From assembly GCF_016613415.1 (NCBI RefSeq), contig NZ_JACWCT010000081.1, positions 1-64,000 on the forward strand: 64,000 nt of DNA, written 5' to 3'. Every line of letters begins with the position of its first letter. The first letter of the stretch is position 1. Origin of the DNA: Methylobacterium ajmalii (GTDB lineage: Bacteria; Pseudomonadota; Alphaproteobacteria; Rhizobiales; Beijerinckiaceae). Below are positions 19,401 through 28,746 of the stretch, piece after piece. The notes under the pieces were generated by a model. It saw nothing but the letters and a program-made list of their open reading frames with translations, did not search any database and was not told the DNA's origin. A program made the position numbers and the translations under genes.

Positions 19401-19769
19401 TCAGTGCAGCGTCTGGCGCGGCCCCCCGGCCGGCCGGCGCTCCCAGGCCTGGACCAGGCTGCCGGAGACGCCGCCGTCGCACAAAAGCGTGCTGAGGTCG
19501 CAGAAGGCGCGCTCGCTCACCGCGAAGTCGGTCGCGGTCTCGAAGTCGTCGGGCTCGTCCTCGGTCGAGGCGGTGAACCGGTCGTAGGCGGCGGACATCT
19601 CCGCGAAGGCGAAGGCCACCGGCATGGTGCGAAACACCGTGACGCCCTCGGTCTCGACGTCGCCCGTATCGAGGTCGCGCATGCGCACGACGTAGCCGTC
19701 GGCGTGCTCGGCGATCTCGTAGCGCCAATGGCGGCCTTCGCAGGCCGCAAGGATCGTCGCGCCCATCAC
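19401..19769 (-). CDS. Hypothetical acidic protein
   Basis: A 122-residue protein, cytosolic and acidic, with GRHWRYEIAEHADGYVVRMRD near the N-terminus and FRTMPVAFAFAEMSAAYDRF in the middle. The codon choice (G/C in third positions) is like that of confirmed neighbours. I do not recognise a family. ATG at 19769 or 19766 can start it. It lies between the convergent amine oxidase and a small secreted protein on the same strand. Confidence 0.6.
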   Translation of the reverse strand: MMGATILAACEGRHWRYEIAEHADGYVVRMRDLDTGDVETEGVTVFRTMPVAFAFAEMSAAYDRFTASTEDEPDDFETATDFAVSERAFCDLSTLLCDGGVSGSLVQAWERRPAGGPRQTLH

Positions 19770-19847
19770 CCGCGCCCTCCGTCTCGGTCCAGGAGCGAAT
19801 GCGGGGCGGCCCGGAGGGTTCCGGCGCGCCCGGGTCGCAGGGGCCGC

Positions 19848-20129
19848 CTACCGTGTGCGCGCCCCGAACTCGTAGGCCGCGCGACCGCTGACGCGCAGCG
19901 AGGTGCCGTTGCCGAGATCGATGAAACCCCGCGCGCCGCCGGCGCGCACGGCGTCGAGCGCCTCGCGGCATTCGGGCCGGTCGGGCAGGCGCACGCCGGG
20001 CGGCGCGTCCTGCGGGCACAGGCGCGCCGGGCGGGCGCCACGCTCGCCGGCCAGGGCGGGCTGCGCGAGGACGCCCGGGGCGATGACGAGGGCAGCCAGC
20101 ACAAAGGCGGCGGGGAGACGTGCGGTCAC
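19848..20129 (-). CDS. Hypothetical secreted protein
   Basis: A 93-residue protein with an N-terminal signal peptide (RLPAAFVLAALVIAPGVLA, cleavage probably near residue 27) and two cysteines (CPQDAPPG at about 38 and PECREAL at about 54) that may form a disulfide in the periplasm. The mature part ends LGNGTSLRVSGRAAYEFG. It starts with GTG at 20129. The upstream frame to 20270 overlaps the protease gene end and does not look real. No family is recognised. Confidence 0.6.
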   Translation of the reverse strand: MTARLPAAFVLAALVIAPGVLAQPALAGERGARPARLCPQDAPPGVRLPDRPECREALDAVRAGGARGFIDLGNGTSLRVSGRAAYEFGARTR

Positions 20130-20202
20130 GGGATCGAGGCTCGGCGACGGGTCGGCGCCAGGATAGCGCCCCGCCCCGCGCGAGGCGAGCGGGGACGGCC
20201 GC

Positions 20203-21333
20203 TCAGCGCCGGCCCCGCCCCATGTCGGCCGGGGTGACCGTGACGGTGATCGCGCGCCCGTCGCGCTCAACCTGGAGCGCGACGCCGCGGCCGACGCCGC
20301 TCGCTTCGAGGGCCGCGGTCAGGTCGGCAAGGCGCCGCACCGGGCGGCCGTTCACCCCCATGATGATGTCGCCGAGCTCCCCGCTCGACGAATCGACGCC
20401 CTGCAGGCCGGCCTGGGCGGCGGGCGAGCCCGGCAGCACCCGCACTACCACGATGCCGTCGATGCCGAGGCGCGCCGCCGCGTCCTCGCTCGCCGCCACG
20501 ATGCCGATGCCCGGGCTCGGGGTACGGCCGGTGCGGATCAGGTTCGGCACCACGCGGTTGACCACGTCGACGGGAATCGCGAAGCCGATGCCGGCGCTGG
20601 CGCCCGAGGGCGAGAAAATCGCCGTGTTGACGCCGATCAGGCGTCCGGCGGAATCGAGCAGCGGCCCGCCGGAATTGCCCGGGTTGATCGCCGCGTCGGT
20701 CTGGATCACGCCCGAGAGCTCGCGGCCCTCCGCGGTCGGCAGCCGGCGCTGCAGGGCGCTGACCACGCCGGTCGTCAGGGTGTGGTCGAGGCCGAACGGG
20801 TTGCCGATCGCGTAGGTGAACTGCCCGACCTTGAGGTCGGCGGAGGTGCCGATGGCGATCGGCGGCGGCGCGGCGGTCACCCGGCCGAGCTTGAGCACCG
20901 CGAGGTCGTAGTTCGGATCGGTGCCGGCGAGCGTCGCGGGCACGACCTCGCCGGTCGACAGCCGCACCTGGATCTCGCCGCCGCCCTGGATGACGTGGTT
21001 GTTGGTCACGACGTGGCCGGCCGCGTCCCAGACGAAGCCCGACCCGGTCTGCTCGCCCCCGCCCTGCCGGCGCTCGCCGGTCTCGGGATCGAAGGAGATC
21101 ATGCCCTGGCGCGGCTTGGCGAAGACGTAGACCACCGAGGGGGCGGCACGCTCGAACAGTGCCACGGTCGAGGCCTCAGCGGGGGCGAGGTCGCCCCGCG
21201 CCGTCACCGCCCGCGGCGCCTCGGCCGAGAACATGAGGCTCGTCACGTAGGGCTGCGCCACGAAGAGGGCGAGCAGCACCAGGGCCGCCGCGACGGCGAT
21301 CCTCAGGAAGCGATCGGGCACCGGTTGTCTCAC
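20203..21333 (-). CDS. DegP/HtrA-like serine protease with PDZ domain
   Basis: A 376-residue S1C protease. One N-terminal membrane helix (about residues 9-30) anchors it, and the protease domain lies in the periplasm. The catalytic triad is visible: His113 in VVTNNHVIQGGG, Asp143 in GTDPNYDLAVLKL and Ser221 in INPGNSGGPLLD. A C-terminal PDZ domain follows (about 275-365, GIDGIVVVRVLPGSPAAQAGLQ). The single PDZ and membrane anchor resemble DegS-type more than DegP-type proteins. It starts with GTG at 21333, overlapping the DUF817 gene stop by 4 bases. Confidence 0.93.
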   Translation of the reverse strand: MRQPVPDRFLRIAVAAALVLLALFVAQPYVTSLMFSAEAPRAVTARGDLAPAEASTVALFERAAPSVVYVFAKPRQGMISFDPETGERRQGGGEQTGSGFVWDAAGHVVTNNHVIQGGGEIQVRLSTGEVVPATLAGTDPNYDLAVLKLGRVTAAPPPIAIGTSADLKVGQFTYAIGNPFGLDHTLTTGVVSALQRRLPTAEGRELSGVIQTDAAINPGNSGGPLLDSAGRLIGVNTAIFSPSGASAGIGFAIPVDVVNRVVPNLIRTGRTPSPGIGIVAASEDAAARLGIDGIVVVRVLPGSPAAQAGLQGVDSSSGELGDIIMGVNGRPVRRLADLTAALEASGVGRGVALQVERDGRAITVTVTPADMGRGRR

Positions 21334-22331
21334 TCCGTAATGGACCTCGCCGGGGCGGGGCCTGCCCTAGGGCAAGTGGGCCGGGCCGGCACGGCGTCAA
21401 TCGCCCTGCCGGCCGCGACGGGCCTGGGCCGGCTGACGACGGCGACCAGGGTGTAGGAAATGATCATCAGGAGGAACCACGAGCCGAATTTCTGCGGCGA
21501 CACCGCGGCCCAGCCGGCGGCCTGGTGCGGGTAGATCCAGCCCCGCGTCGCCGTGCCGATATTCTCGGCAAACCAGATGAACAGCGTCACGAGGAGGAGG
21601 CCCAGCAGGAGCGGCATCCGCCGGTGGACCCGCCACACCTTGAAGTGGATCACCGCCGGGCCGAACAGGAGGGCGGCCGCCGCGAACAGGACGGGGCGCA
21701 GGTCGGCGACGACGTGCTGGGTGAAGAAGTTGGCGTAGATCGCCAGCGACAGGATCGCGAGCGTCCAGAGCGGCGGGTGGCGGGTGAAGCGGAAGTCGAA
21801 CAGGCGCCAGACCCGGGCGAGGTAGGAGCCGACGCTGCCATACAGGAAGCCCGTGAAGAGCGGCACGCCGCCCAGGCGCAGGAGGCTCGGCTCGGGATAG
21901 ATCCACGAGCCCATCCTGGTCTTGAACAGCTCCATGGCGGTGCCGACGACGTGGAAGACCAGGATGACCTTGGCCTCATCCCAGGTCTCGAGTCGGAAGG
22001 CCAGCATCGCGACCTGGATGGCGACCGCCGCGAGCGTCAGAAAATCGTAGCGGGCGAGCGGCGCGCCGGCCGGGTAGAGCAAGTGGGTGAGGATCAGGAG
22101 CCCGCACAGCGCCCCGCCGAACAGGCAGGCCCAGCCCTGCTTCACGCCGAAGCGCAGGAATTCGTAGACGCCCGCCGCCACCGGGCCGCGCGCCCGCGCC
22201 CATTCTCCCAGGCACGCATCCCGGGCGGACAGGCGCGCGAGCGGCGCCCAGAGCCGCGCCGCGCTGTCCGGTGCCCTTGCGTCACCGTCGAGTGGCGCCG
22301 GGACTGGAGGACCCGGCAAGGTTGCAGGCAT
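21330..22331 (-). CDS. DUF817 family integral membrane protein
   Basis: A 333-residue protein with about eight to nine hydrophobic segments. Conserved family stretches include GVKQGWACLFGGALCG, LILTHLLYP, the ETWDEAKVILVFHVVGTAMELFKT stretch (about 133-156) with buried charged residues, GSWIYPEPSLLRLGGVPLFTGF and FIWFAENIGTATRGWIYPHQ. Function is unknown. Its stop overlaps the GTG start of the downstream serine protease, so the two are translationally coupled. The coupling hints at a shared envelope role, but this is inference. Confidence 0.85.
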   Translation of the reverse strand: MPATLPGPPVPAPLDGDARAPDSAARLWAPLARLSARDACLGEWARARGPVAAGVYEFLRFGVKQGWACLFGGALCGLLILTHLLYPAGAPLARYDFLTLAAVAIQVAMLAFRLETWDEAKVILVFHVVGTAMELFKTRMGSWIYPEPSLLRLGGVPLFTGFLYGSVGSYLARVWRLFDFRFTRHPPLWTLAILSLAIYANFFTQHVVADLRPVLFAAAALLFGPAVIHFKVWRVHRRMPLLLGLLLVTLFIWFAENIGTATRGWIYPHQAAGWAAVSPQKFGSWFLLMIISYTLVAVVSRPRPVAAGRAIDAVPARPTCPRAGPAPARSITE

Positions 22332-22379
22332 GGGGCGGGGTCTCTAGGCTCGAGGCCTTCCCCATACGAAAGGTCCGGA

Positions 22380-22721
22380 ATGCTCCGCAAGCCGTCGCTG
22401 TCCCATTGCCTCCTCGCCCTCCTTGCCCTCGCAGCGCCGCTCTCGCCGATCGTCCCCGCGAGCGCGACCGAAGCGTCTCCCCGCCAGAACCGGGCGGAGG
22501 CCTGCACCCGCGCCCGCAGCGACGGCGAGCGCCAGGCGCTCGGCTGCTGGCGGTTGCGGCACGAGGCGGGGCGCGGCCAGCGCATCCATGGCGGCGCGGC
22601 GGTCGCGGACTTCTACGCCACCGTCCCGGCGGAGCGGGAAGCCGCCGACGCGAAGGCCGACCAGCGGCGCCGGGACTGGGCCCGGGCACGGGCCCGCGAG
22701 AAGATGGGGGTGAGTGAGTGA
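22380..22721 (+). CDS. Small secreted hypothetical protein
   Basis: A 113-residue protein with a clear signal peptide (LSHCLLALLALAAPLSPIVPASA, cleavage near residue 30). The mature part is short and charged, with cysteines in EACTRARSDGERQALGCWRLRHE and a basic, Arg/Ala-rich C-terminal helix (RRRDWARARAREKMG). No family is recognised. It is divergent from the DUF817 gene. The start is ATG at 22380. Confidence 0.6.
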   Translation: MLRKPSLSHCLLALLALAAPLSPIVPASATEASPRQNRAEACTRARSDGERQALGCWRLRHEAGRGQRIHGGAAVADFYATVPAEREAADAKADQRRRDWARARAREKMGVSE

Positions 22722-22796
22722 GGTGTGCTGAGACACGCCGTGCGGAGTATTCCGCGTCGATGTCCCGTTGACGGACCGACGCTCTGACACCCTCCG

Positions 22797-22936
22797 CGTC
22801 ATCCTGGGGCCGCGAAGCGGAACCCGGGATCCATGACCGCCGGCGATACTGGATGACGCGGAACCCTGTTCGTCTCATTTGGACAGGTTGGCGGTTATGG
22901 ATCCCGGGTTCTCGCTTCGCGAGCCCCAGGATGACG
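22797..22936. repeat. 140-bp intergenic repeat, copy A
   Basis: An element with inverted ends, CGTCATCCTGGGGC at the left and GCCCCAGGATGACG at the right, and inner pairs such as CGCGAAGCGG/TCGCTTCGCG and CCCGGGATCCAT/ATGGATCCCGGG. It is about 90% identical to copy B at 23356-23495, in the same orientation. Non-coding. Confidence 0.85.
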
Positions 22937-22987
22937 TGGAAGGTGTGAGACGAGCCGTGGCTCGTCCGCCATGGTACCCGATCAATC

Positions 22988-23278
22988 TCAGAAGCCAGCC
23001 AACGTCGAATACAGATCGCTCCAGCCCGGATTGAAATCCTCGACCAACTTGAGCTTCCAGTCCCGGCGCCACCGCTTCAAGTCTTTCTCGCGTGCGATCG
23101 CCTCGTTGATGCTCTCGTAGGCCTCGTACCAGACCAGCCGCGCAACATCGTATCGTGCCGTGAAACCGTCTTGCGCCTTCGTCCGGTGCTCGTAGACCCG
23201 TCTGGCAAGGTTGTTCGTGACACCGATATACAGGGTCCCGTGACGCCGGCTCAACATCATGTAGACGAAATACGCCAT
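22988..23278 (-). CDS. GIY-YIG nuclease family protein
   Basis: A 96-residue single-domain GIY-YIG protein (UPF0213/YhbQ-like). The core motifs are visible: FVYMMLSRRHGTLYIGVTNN (GIY-YIG in its VYM/YIG form, about residues 4-23), the catalytic Arg in LARRVYEHR (about 24-32), then the Glu region in NEAIAREKDLKRWRRDWKLKLVE (about 58-80). No separate DNA-binding domain is present. The start is ATG at 23278. It is flanked on both sides by copies of the same 140-bp repeat. Confidence 0.88.
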   Translation of the reverse strand: MAYFVYMMLSRRHGTLYIGVTNNLARRVYEHRTKAQDGFTARYDVARLVWYEAYESINEAIAREKDLKRWRRDWKLKLVEDFNPGWSDLYSTLAGF

Positions 23279-23355
23279 TCTATCAGCCTTGCCGCGCGAC
23301 GATCCGGGTTTCGGCAGGACCGTACGCGATCGACACTGACAGTGACATCCCTCTA

Positions 23356-23495
23356 CGTCATCCTGGGTCCGCGAAGCGGAACCCGGGATCCATAACCGCT
23401 GACGATGCTGGATGAAGCGGAACCCTGGTCGCCTCGTTTGGATATGTTGGCGGTTATGGATCCCGGGCTCTCGCTTCGCGAGCCCCGGGATGACG
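23356..23495. repeat. 140-bp intergenic repeat, copy B
   Basis: This is the second copy of the element at 22797-22936, with the same length and orientation and scattered substitutions. The inverted ends are CGTCATCCTGGG and CCCGGGATGACG. Copies A and B lie 559 bp apart (start to start) with the GIY-YIG gene between them. Confidence 0.85.
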
Positions 23496-23731
23496 TGGAA
23501 CCAGGAAGACGTGGAGGGTGTAATGTCGTCCAGACACCGCACCAGCAACGTACTTCGAGGGTATGCTCGGTCCCCCTACGGAACCTTCATGAGCCCCCGA
23601 AACCACCTGGCTCCTGTTCCTCGCGCCAGTCGCCGTGCTGACGACGGCTTTCGCGGTGATCTGCGTGACGGGACGCCAGGATCGCACGCCAAACGCGCGC
23701 TGAGGCGCGTCGTCCCTCGACCTTCCGCCCA

Positions 23732-23760
23732 TTGGCCGCGGGCGGACCCGCGCCTATAAG
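23732..23760 (+). promoter_or_regulatory. Candidate sigma-70 promoter of the mutase gene
   Basis: TTGGCC (23732-23737), a 17-base spacer and TATAAG (23755-23760) give a -35/-10 pair close to consensus, about 40 bases before the methylmalonyl-CoA mutase start. The rest of the gap from 23496 to 23799 shows no gene. Confidence 0.45.
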
Positions 23761-23799
23761 TCCCGGTCAAGGAACGCCAGCAACGAGAGCCGCAGGCCG

Positions 23800-25962
23800 A
23801 TGACCCGCATCCCGGATTTCTCGGAAATCGCCTTCGCGCCGGCCGCGGCCGCGAGCGCCGCCGCGTCGGTCGCCGAGCCGTGGATGACGCCCGAGGGCAT
23901 CCCGGTGAAGGCGGCGTACGGCCCGCAGGACCGGGAGGGCCTCGATCTCGCGGGCTCCTATCCGGGCATCGCGCCGTTCCTGCGCGGGCCCTATCCGACG
24001 ATGTACGCGACCCAGCCGTGGACGATCCGGCAATATGCCGGCTTCTCCACGGCCGAGGATTCGAACGCCTTCTACCGCCGCAACCTGGCGGCCGGGCAGA
24101 AGGGCCTGTCGGTCGCCTTCGACCTCGCGACCCACCGCGGCTACGATTCCGATCATCCGCGGGTCTCGGGCGATGTCGGCATGGCGGGCGTCGCGATCGA
24201 TTCGATCTACGACATGCGGACGCTCTTCTCGGGGATCCCCCTCGACGAGATGACCGTGTCGATGACGATGAACGGCGCGGTGCTGCCGGTGCTGGCGCTC
24301 TACATCGTCGCCGCCGAGGAGCAGGGCGTAGCCCCGGAAAAGCTCGCCGGCACGATCCAGAACGACATCCTCAAGGAGTTCATGGTCCGCAACACCTACA
24401 TCTACCCGCCGGCCGGGTCGATGCGGATCATCTCGGACATCTTCGCCTACACCTCGGCCAACATGCCGAAGTTCAACTCGATCTCGATCTCCGGCTACCA
24501 CATGCAGGAGGCAGGGGCGACGCAGGACCTCGAGCTCGCCTACACGCTCGCCGACGGCGTCGAGTACATCCGCGCCGGGCTGGCGGCGGGACTCGACATC
24601 GACAAGTTCGCCCCGCGCCTGTCGTTCTTCTGGGCGATCGGGATGAACTTCTTCATGGAGGTGGCCAAGATGCGGGCGGCACGCCTGCTCTGGGCCTCCC
24701 TGGTCAAGGACTTCTCGCCGAAATCCGACAAGTCGCTGGCTTTGCGCACCCACTCGCAGACGAGCGGCTGGTCGCTCACCGCCCAGGACGTGTTCAACAA
24801 CGTCACCCGGACCTGCGTGGAGGCGATGGCGGCGACGCAAGGGGGCACCCAGTCGCTCCACACCAACGCGCTCGACGAGGCGCTGGCGCTGCCGACCGAC
24901 TTCTCGGCCCGCATCGCCCGCAACACCCAGCTCTTCCTGCAGCAGGAGAGCGGCACCACCCGAATCATCGATCCGTGGGGCGGCTCCTACTACGTCGAGC
25001 GGCTGACCCAGGACCTCGTCGCCCGGGCCTCGGCCCATATCCGCGAGGTCGAAGCGTTAGGTGGCATGGCGAAGGCCATCGAGGCCGGCATCCCGAAGCT
25101 GCGCATCGAGGAGGCTGCGGCCCGCACCCAGGCGCGGATCGATTCGGGCCAGCAGGTCATCGTCGGCGTCAACCGTTTCAAGCCCGACGGCGACCGGGCG
25201 ATCGACCTCCTGCGCGTCGACAACGGCAACGTCCGCACGCTCCAGATCGACAAGCTGAAGCGCCTGCGCGGCGAGCGCGACGCGCAGGCGGTCGAGGCGC
25301 GGCTCGCCGCGCTCACCGAGGCGGCCAAGGGCTCCGGCAACCTGCTCGCGCTCGCCGTCGAGGCGGCGCGGGCCAAGGCCACGGTCGGCGAGATCTCGGA
25401 GGCCCTGGAGCGGGCCTGGGGCCGGCACCGGGCCGAGATCCGGGCGATCTCGGGCGTCTACAAGCGGGAGATGGGCGGCATGTCGGCGGCGGTCGAGCGG
25501 GTGCGCGGGCTGGTCGAGGCCTTCGAGGAGTCGGACGGGCGCCGTCCCCGCATCCTCGTCGCCAAGATGGGCCAGGACGGGCACGATCGCGGCCAGAAGG
25601 TCATCGCGTCGGCCTTTGCCGATCTCGGCTTTGACGTCGATATCGGGCCGCTCTTCGCCACCCCCGAGGAGGCGGCGCGCCAGGCGGTGGAGAACGACGT
25701 CCACATCGTCGGCGTCTCGTCGCTCGCCGCCGGCCACCTGACGCTGGTGCCGGAACTCAAGCGCGCCCTCGACGAGGCGGGGCGCCCCGACGTGATGATC
25801 GTGGTCGGCGGCGTGATCCCGCCGGGCGACTTCGCGGCGCTCCGCCAGGCCGGCGCCTCGGCGATCTTCCCGCCCGGCACCGTGATCGCTGAAGCCGCGG
25901 CGGAGCTCATCGCCGAGCTGAACGGGCGGCTGGGCTACGCGCCCCGGGCGGCGGCCGAGTAG
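23800..25962 (+). CDS. scpA: Methylmalonyl-CoA mutase (catalytic, B12-dependent)
   Basis: A 720-residue mutase that interconverts methylmalonyl-CoA and succinyl-CoA. In Methylobacterium relatives this serves the ethylmalonyl-CoA pathway and propionyl-CoA use. The N-terminal TIM barrel has [41 protein letters not shown] and the catalytic region [19 protein letters not shown]. The C-terminal cobalamin domain (about residues 580-715) has [12 protein letters not shown] with the cobalt-binding His595 in the D-X-H-X-X-G motif, then the GVSSLAAGH segment and a GG motif in [10 protein letters not shown]. It is a full-length catalytic subunit. No small subunit gene is adjacent. The symbol mcmA is also used. 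Confidence 0.95.
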   Translation: MTRIPDFSEIAFAPAAAASAAASVAEPWMTPEGIPVKAAYGPQDREGLDLAGSYPGIAPFLRGPYPTMYATQPWTIRQYAGFSTAEDSNAFYRRNLAAGQKGLSVAFDLATHRGYDSDHPRVSGDVGMAGVAIDSIYDMRTLFSGIPLDEMTVSMTMNGAVLPVLALYIVAAEEQGVAPEKLAGTIQNDILKEFMVRNTYIYPPAGSMRIISDIFAYTSANMPKFNSISISGYHMQEAGATQDLELAYTLADGVEYIRAGLAAGLDIDKFAPRLSFFWAIGMNFFMEVAKMRAARLLWASLVKDFSPKSDKSLALRTHSQTSGWSLTAQDVFNNVTRTCVEAMAATQGGTQSLHTNALDEALALPTDFSARIARNTQLFLQQESGTTRIIDPWGGSYYVERLTQDLVARASAHIREVEALGGMAKAIEAGIPKLRIEEAAARTQARIDSGQQVIVGVNRFKPDGDRAIDLLRVDNGNVRTLQIDKLKRLRGERDAQAVEARLAALTEAAKGSGNLLALAVEAARAKATVGEISEALERAWGRHRAEIRAISGVYKREMGGMSAAVERVRGLVEAFEESDGRRPRILVAKMGQDGHDRGQKVIASAFADLGFDVDIGPLFATPEEAARQAVENDVHIVGVSSLAAGHLTLVPELKRALDEAGRPDVMIVVGGVIPPGDFAALRQAGASAIFPPGTVIAEAAAELIAELNGRLGYAPRAAAE

Positions 25963-26041
25963 GGTCGCGGGCCGGGTCTCAAAACGGTCACGGTTTCGGC
26001 GCCAAGGGCGGGTCCCACCGCCAAGGCCCGATTCGTCCTCC

Positions 26042-27919
26042 GTGTTCGCCGACGCCCCTTCCCTCTCCGGTCCCGCCTCGCCCCCCCGCCAGGCGCTGAA
26101 CCTGCGCTGGCTCGCCGGCAGCCTGCTCACCGCCGTCGCCGGCGCCGGCCTCATCGGCCTCGCCCTATCGCTCGCCTCCGTCGACGGCATCGTGCCGGTG
26201 CCGCCGGAGCGTGCGGTGCCGTCCCACGGCGACGGCGGCGCGGGCGACGCGGCCCGCAAGGGCGACCGGCTGGTGCGCGACGAGATGATCGTGGCGGCCA
26301 AGACCGCCTTCAAGGCGCCGATGAGCGAGCGCGCCGGCGAGCGCGAGGTGATCCGCGTCCACTCCTACGTACAGATCGCCACCGAGCTCCCCTTGCGCGC
26401 GCCCGACGTGCCGGTGCCGCCCTTCGATCCCCTGCGCGGCGCCCGGATCGAGGCGCCTCCGGCCCAGGAGGGCGATTCCGACCCGGCCGAGACCGCCGTG
26501 ACCCTGGTGCGCAGCCCGCTCGCCGAGGCGCCGCTGGAGGCGGATGCCCCGGCCCTGTCGGACGCCGAGGTCGACGCGATGGTGGCCGAGACCCAGACCC
26601 TCGCCAACGGCGCGCTGCCGCCGGCCTTCCCGGCCGAGGGCCTGCTCTCCCGCGCCCTGCGGCCGGCGGCCGTCCCGGACGAGGCCGGGCCGGAGGCGCG
26701 GTTCCGCAACATCGAGGTGCGGATCCTGCCCGAGAACCTAACCGAGATCGCCGAGACGGCGACCGCGGGCGAGGAGGCCGGCCGTCGCCTGTTCGAGGAG
26801 CGCGACCTGGTGCTGGCCAAGGACCAGAGCCTCGCCGACCTCCTCAAGCGCAACGGCGCCGGCCCGGCCCGGCTCGCCGCCCTGACGGCGGCCCTGAGCG
26901 AGCGGGCGCGGACCGATTTGTCCGAGGGTCAGCACGTCCGCCTCCTGATCGCGCCGGAGGGCGACCACGTGGCGAAGGCCGGGAACGGCGAGAGCCGCGG
27001 CATCGCCCGGGTCACCCTCTACGGCGAGGACGGCATCCAGGAGATCGTGGCGGCCAACGACCGCGGCGGCTTCGTCTCGGTGGCCCCGCCCCGGCCGGGC
27101 GCCGCGCAGGACGACGACGAGGAATCCGGCGTCACCCTGTACGAGAGCCTCTACGGCACCGCGCTCAAGAACGGCGTGCCGCGCCCGATCATCGAGGAGA
27201 TGGTGATGGCGCTCGCCACCTCCACCGACCTCCAGCAGCGCACCGGCGCGGGCGACCGGGCCGAGCTGTTCTTCACCGAGGACGAGGATGCCCGGCCCGA
27301 GCTGCTCTACGTGGGCCTGCGCGTCCACGACGAGATCTACGGCCTGTACCGCTACCGGGTGCCGGGCACGTCCGAGGTCGACTACCTCGACCCGAACGGC
27401 CGCTCGAGCCAGAAATTCCTGATGCGCCGGCCGGTCGCCGAGGGGCGGATCTCCTCGCCCTTCGGCCTGCGCCTGCACCCGATCCTCGGTTATTCGCGGC
27501 CCCATAACGGCGTCGACTGGGCGGCGACCCGCGGCACCCCGATCATGGCGACCGGCGACGGCACCATCGTGTCGGCCGGGGCCCGGTCGGGCTACGGCAA
27601 CCGGGTCGAGATCCAGCACGCCAACGGCTACACCACCGCCTACAACCACATGGCCCGGATCGCCCGCGGCATCGCCCCCGGCGCCCGGGTGCGCCTCGGC
27701 CAGGTGATCGGCGCGGTCGGCACCACCGGCCTCTCGACCGGCCCGCACGTCCATTACGAGGTCGCGATCAACGGCCGTTTCGTCGACCCGATGAAGATCC
27801 GCCTGCCGAGCGCCCGCGAGCTGACCGGCCCGAGCCTCGCCGCCTTCCGCCAGGCCGAGGAGCAGATCGACGCCCTGCGCCAGAAGCACGGCGGCAAGAC
27901 GGTGGCGGAGCGGACGTGA
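26042..27919 (+). CDS. M23 family metallopeptidase (LytM-type)
   Basis: A 625-residue protein with one N-terminal membrane helix (about residues 22-48) and a large periplasmic part. Residues about 50-470 hold a poorly conserved region, with a LysM-like or G5-like stretch SLADLLKRNGAGPARLAALTAALS near 260-283. The C-terminal M23 domain (about 472-600) has ISSPFGLRLHPILGYSRPHNG with zinc ligand His488, Asp492, and GLSTGPHVHYEV with His569 and His571. The ligands are intact, so it is probably a peptidoglycan endopeptidase. It starts with GTG at 26042 and converges on the Uma2 gene with only 6 bases between. Confidence 0.9.
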   Translation: MFADAPSLSGPASPPRQALNLRWLAGSLLTAVAGAGLIGLALSLASVDGIVPVPPERAVPSHGDGGAGDAARKGDRLVRDEMIVAAKTAFKAPMSERAGEREVIRVHSYVQIATELPLRAPDVPVPPFDPLRGARIEAPPAQEGDSDPAETAVTLVRSPLAEAPLEADAPALSDAEVDAMVAETQTLANGALPPAFPAEGLLSRALRPAAVPDEAGPEARFRNIEVRILPENLTEIAETATAGEEAGRRLFEERDLVLAKDQSLADLLKRNGAGPARLAALTAALSERARTDLSEGQHVRLLIAPEGDHVAKAGNGESRGIARVTLYGEDGIQEIVAANDRGGFVSVAPPRPGAAQDDDEESGVTLYESLYGTALKNGVPRPIIEEMVMALATSTDLQQRTGAGDRAELFFTEDEDARPELLYVGLRVHDEIYGLYRYRVPGTSEVDYLDPNGRSSQKFLMRRPVAEGRISSPFGLRLHPILGYSRPHNGVDWAATRGTPIMATGDGTIVSAGARSGYGNRVEIQHANGYTTAYNHMARIARGIAPGARVRLGQVIGAVGTTGLSTGPHVHYEVAINGRFVDPMKIRLPSARELTGPSLAAFRQAEEQIDALRQKHGGKTVAERT

Positions 27920-27925
27920 GGCGCG

Positions 27926-28513
27926 TCAGCCGAGTGCCGCGAGCGGCACGCTGAGCGCCGCGAGCCCGTCCGCCCGCGGCTGCAGGATCGCGTCCCGGGG
28001 CAGCTCCGCCACGTCCCGGTAGCCCCCTGACGCCGGTTCGCGATGGACGCTCGCCGTCCGCTCCTGCGCGTCGATCACCCAGTATTCCCGCACCCCGTGC
28101 CGCGCGTAGAGCGCCGCCTTGCGGCCCCGATCGTAGGCGAGGCTGGAGGCCGCCACCTCGATCACCAGCAGGATCTCGGAACCCGGGATGGTGCAGAACC
28201 CCTCGGGCGAGGCGCTGAGGGCGCTCATCGGCGCGAGCAGAAGATCCGGCTCCAGCAGCAGGTTCGGCCGAAGCTGGAGCGTGCTTTCGATGCCGAGATA
28301 GATCGTGTCCGGGAGCGCCGGGACGAGACGGCGCACCAGCGCGTTCTTCACGACGTCATGCGCGAAGCCCTTCGCCGCCATCTCGACCAGCTCGCCGTCC
28401 AGGAGTTCGATCCGCTCGTCCTCGCGCAGGATCCCGGATTCCAGCATCAGCCGCAGGTCGCCGGCCGTGAAGCGGCGGGGGAGCGGGCTGTCGGGCGTGA
28501 CGTGGAGGGTCAA
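27926..28513 (-). CDS. Uma2 family endonuclease-like protein (DUF820)
   Basis: A 195-residue protein of the Uma2/DUF820 family, which has a PD-(D/E)XK nuclease-like fold. Typical stretches are RFTAGDLRLMLESGILREDERIELLDGEL at the N-terminus, LEPDLLLAPM and GSEILLVIEVAASSLAYDRGRKAALYARHGVREYWVIDAQ, including the E-V-A-x-S-S-L-x-Y-D-R core. Members are abundant in cyanobacteria and some Proteobacteria, and their in vivo role is unknown. The start at 28513 is an ATG. Confidence 0.88.
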   Translation of the reverse strand: MTLHVTPDSPLPRRFTAGDLRLMLESGILREDERIELLDGELVEMAAKGFAHDVVKNALVRRLVPALPDTIYLGIESTLQLRPNLLLEPDLLLAPMSALSASPEGFCTIPGSEILLVIEVAASSLAYDRGRKAALYARHGVREYWVIDAQERTASVHREPASGGYRDVAELPRDAILQPRADGLAALSVPLAALG

Positions 28514-28746
28514 ACGCTGCTCGCGGCGTGAAACGATCCTGCCACACTATCAGGCCCGGCCCGCGAAGGCACGCGATCCACGGTTGACCGCACCCCGCTC
28601 GCGCATCCGTCAATTGACAGACACAGCCGGCCGCCGCGAAGTTGTTATCGCTAAAAGGTGCGAGACAACGCCCCCGGCTGCGCCCCACGCGGCTGCCCTC
28701 TCCCCACGGCGTCGCTCGGCGCCGGACAACCCGAACGGAAGCGCCC

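Noticed and set aside
22875..23072. Small open frame over repeat copy A and the GIY-YIG 3' end
   Set aside because: It translates the palindromic repeat and has no conserved features.
28600..28680. TTGACA before the molybdenum hydroxylase operon
   Set aside because: No matching -10 hexamer at 16-18 bases; the nearest candidate is about 24 bases away.
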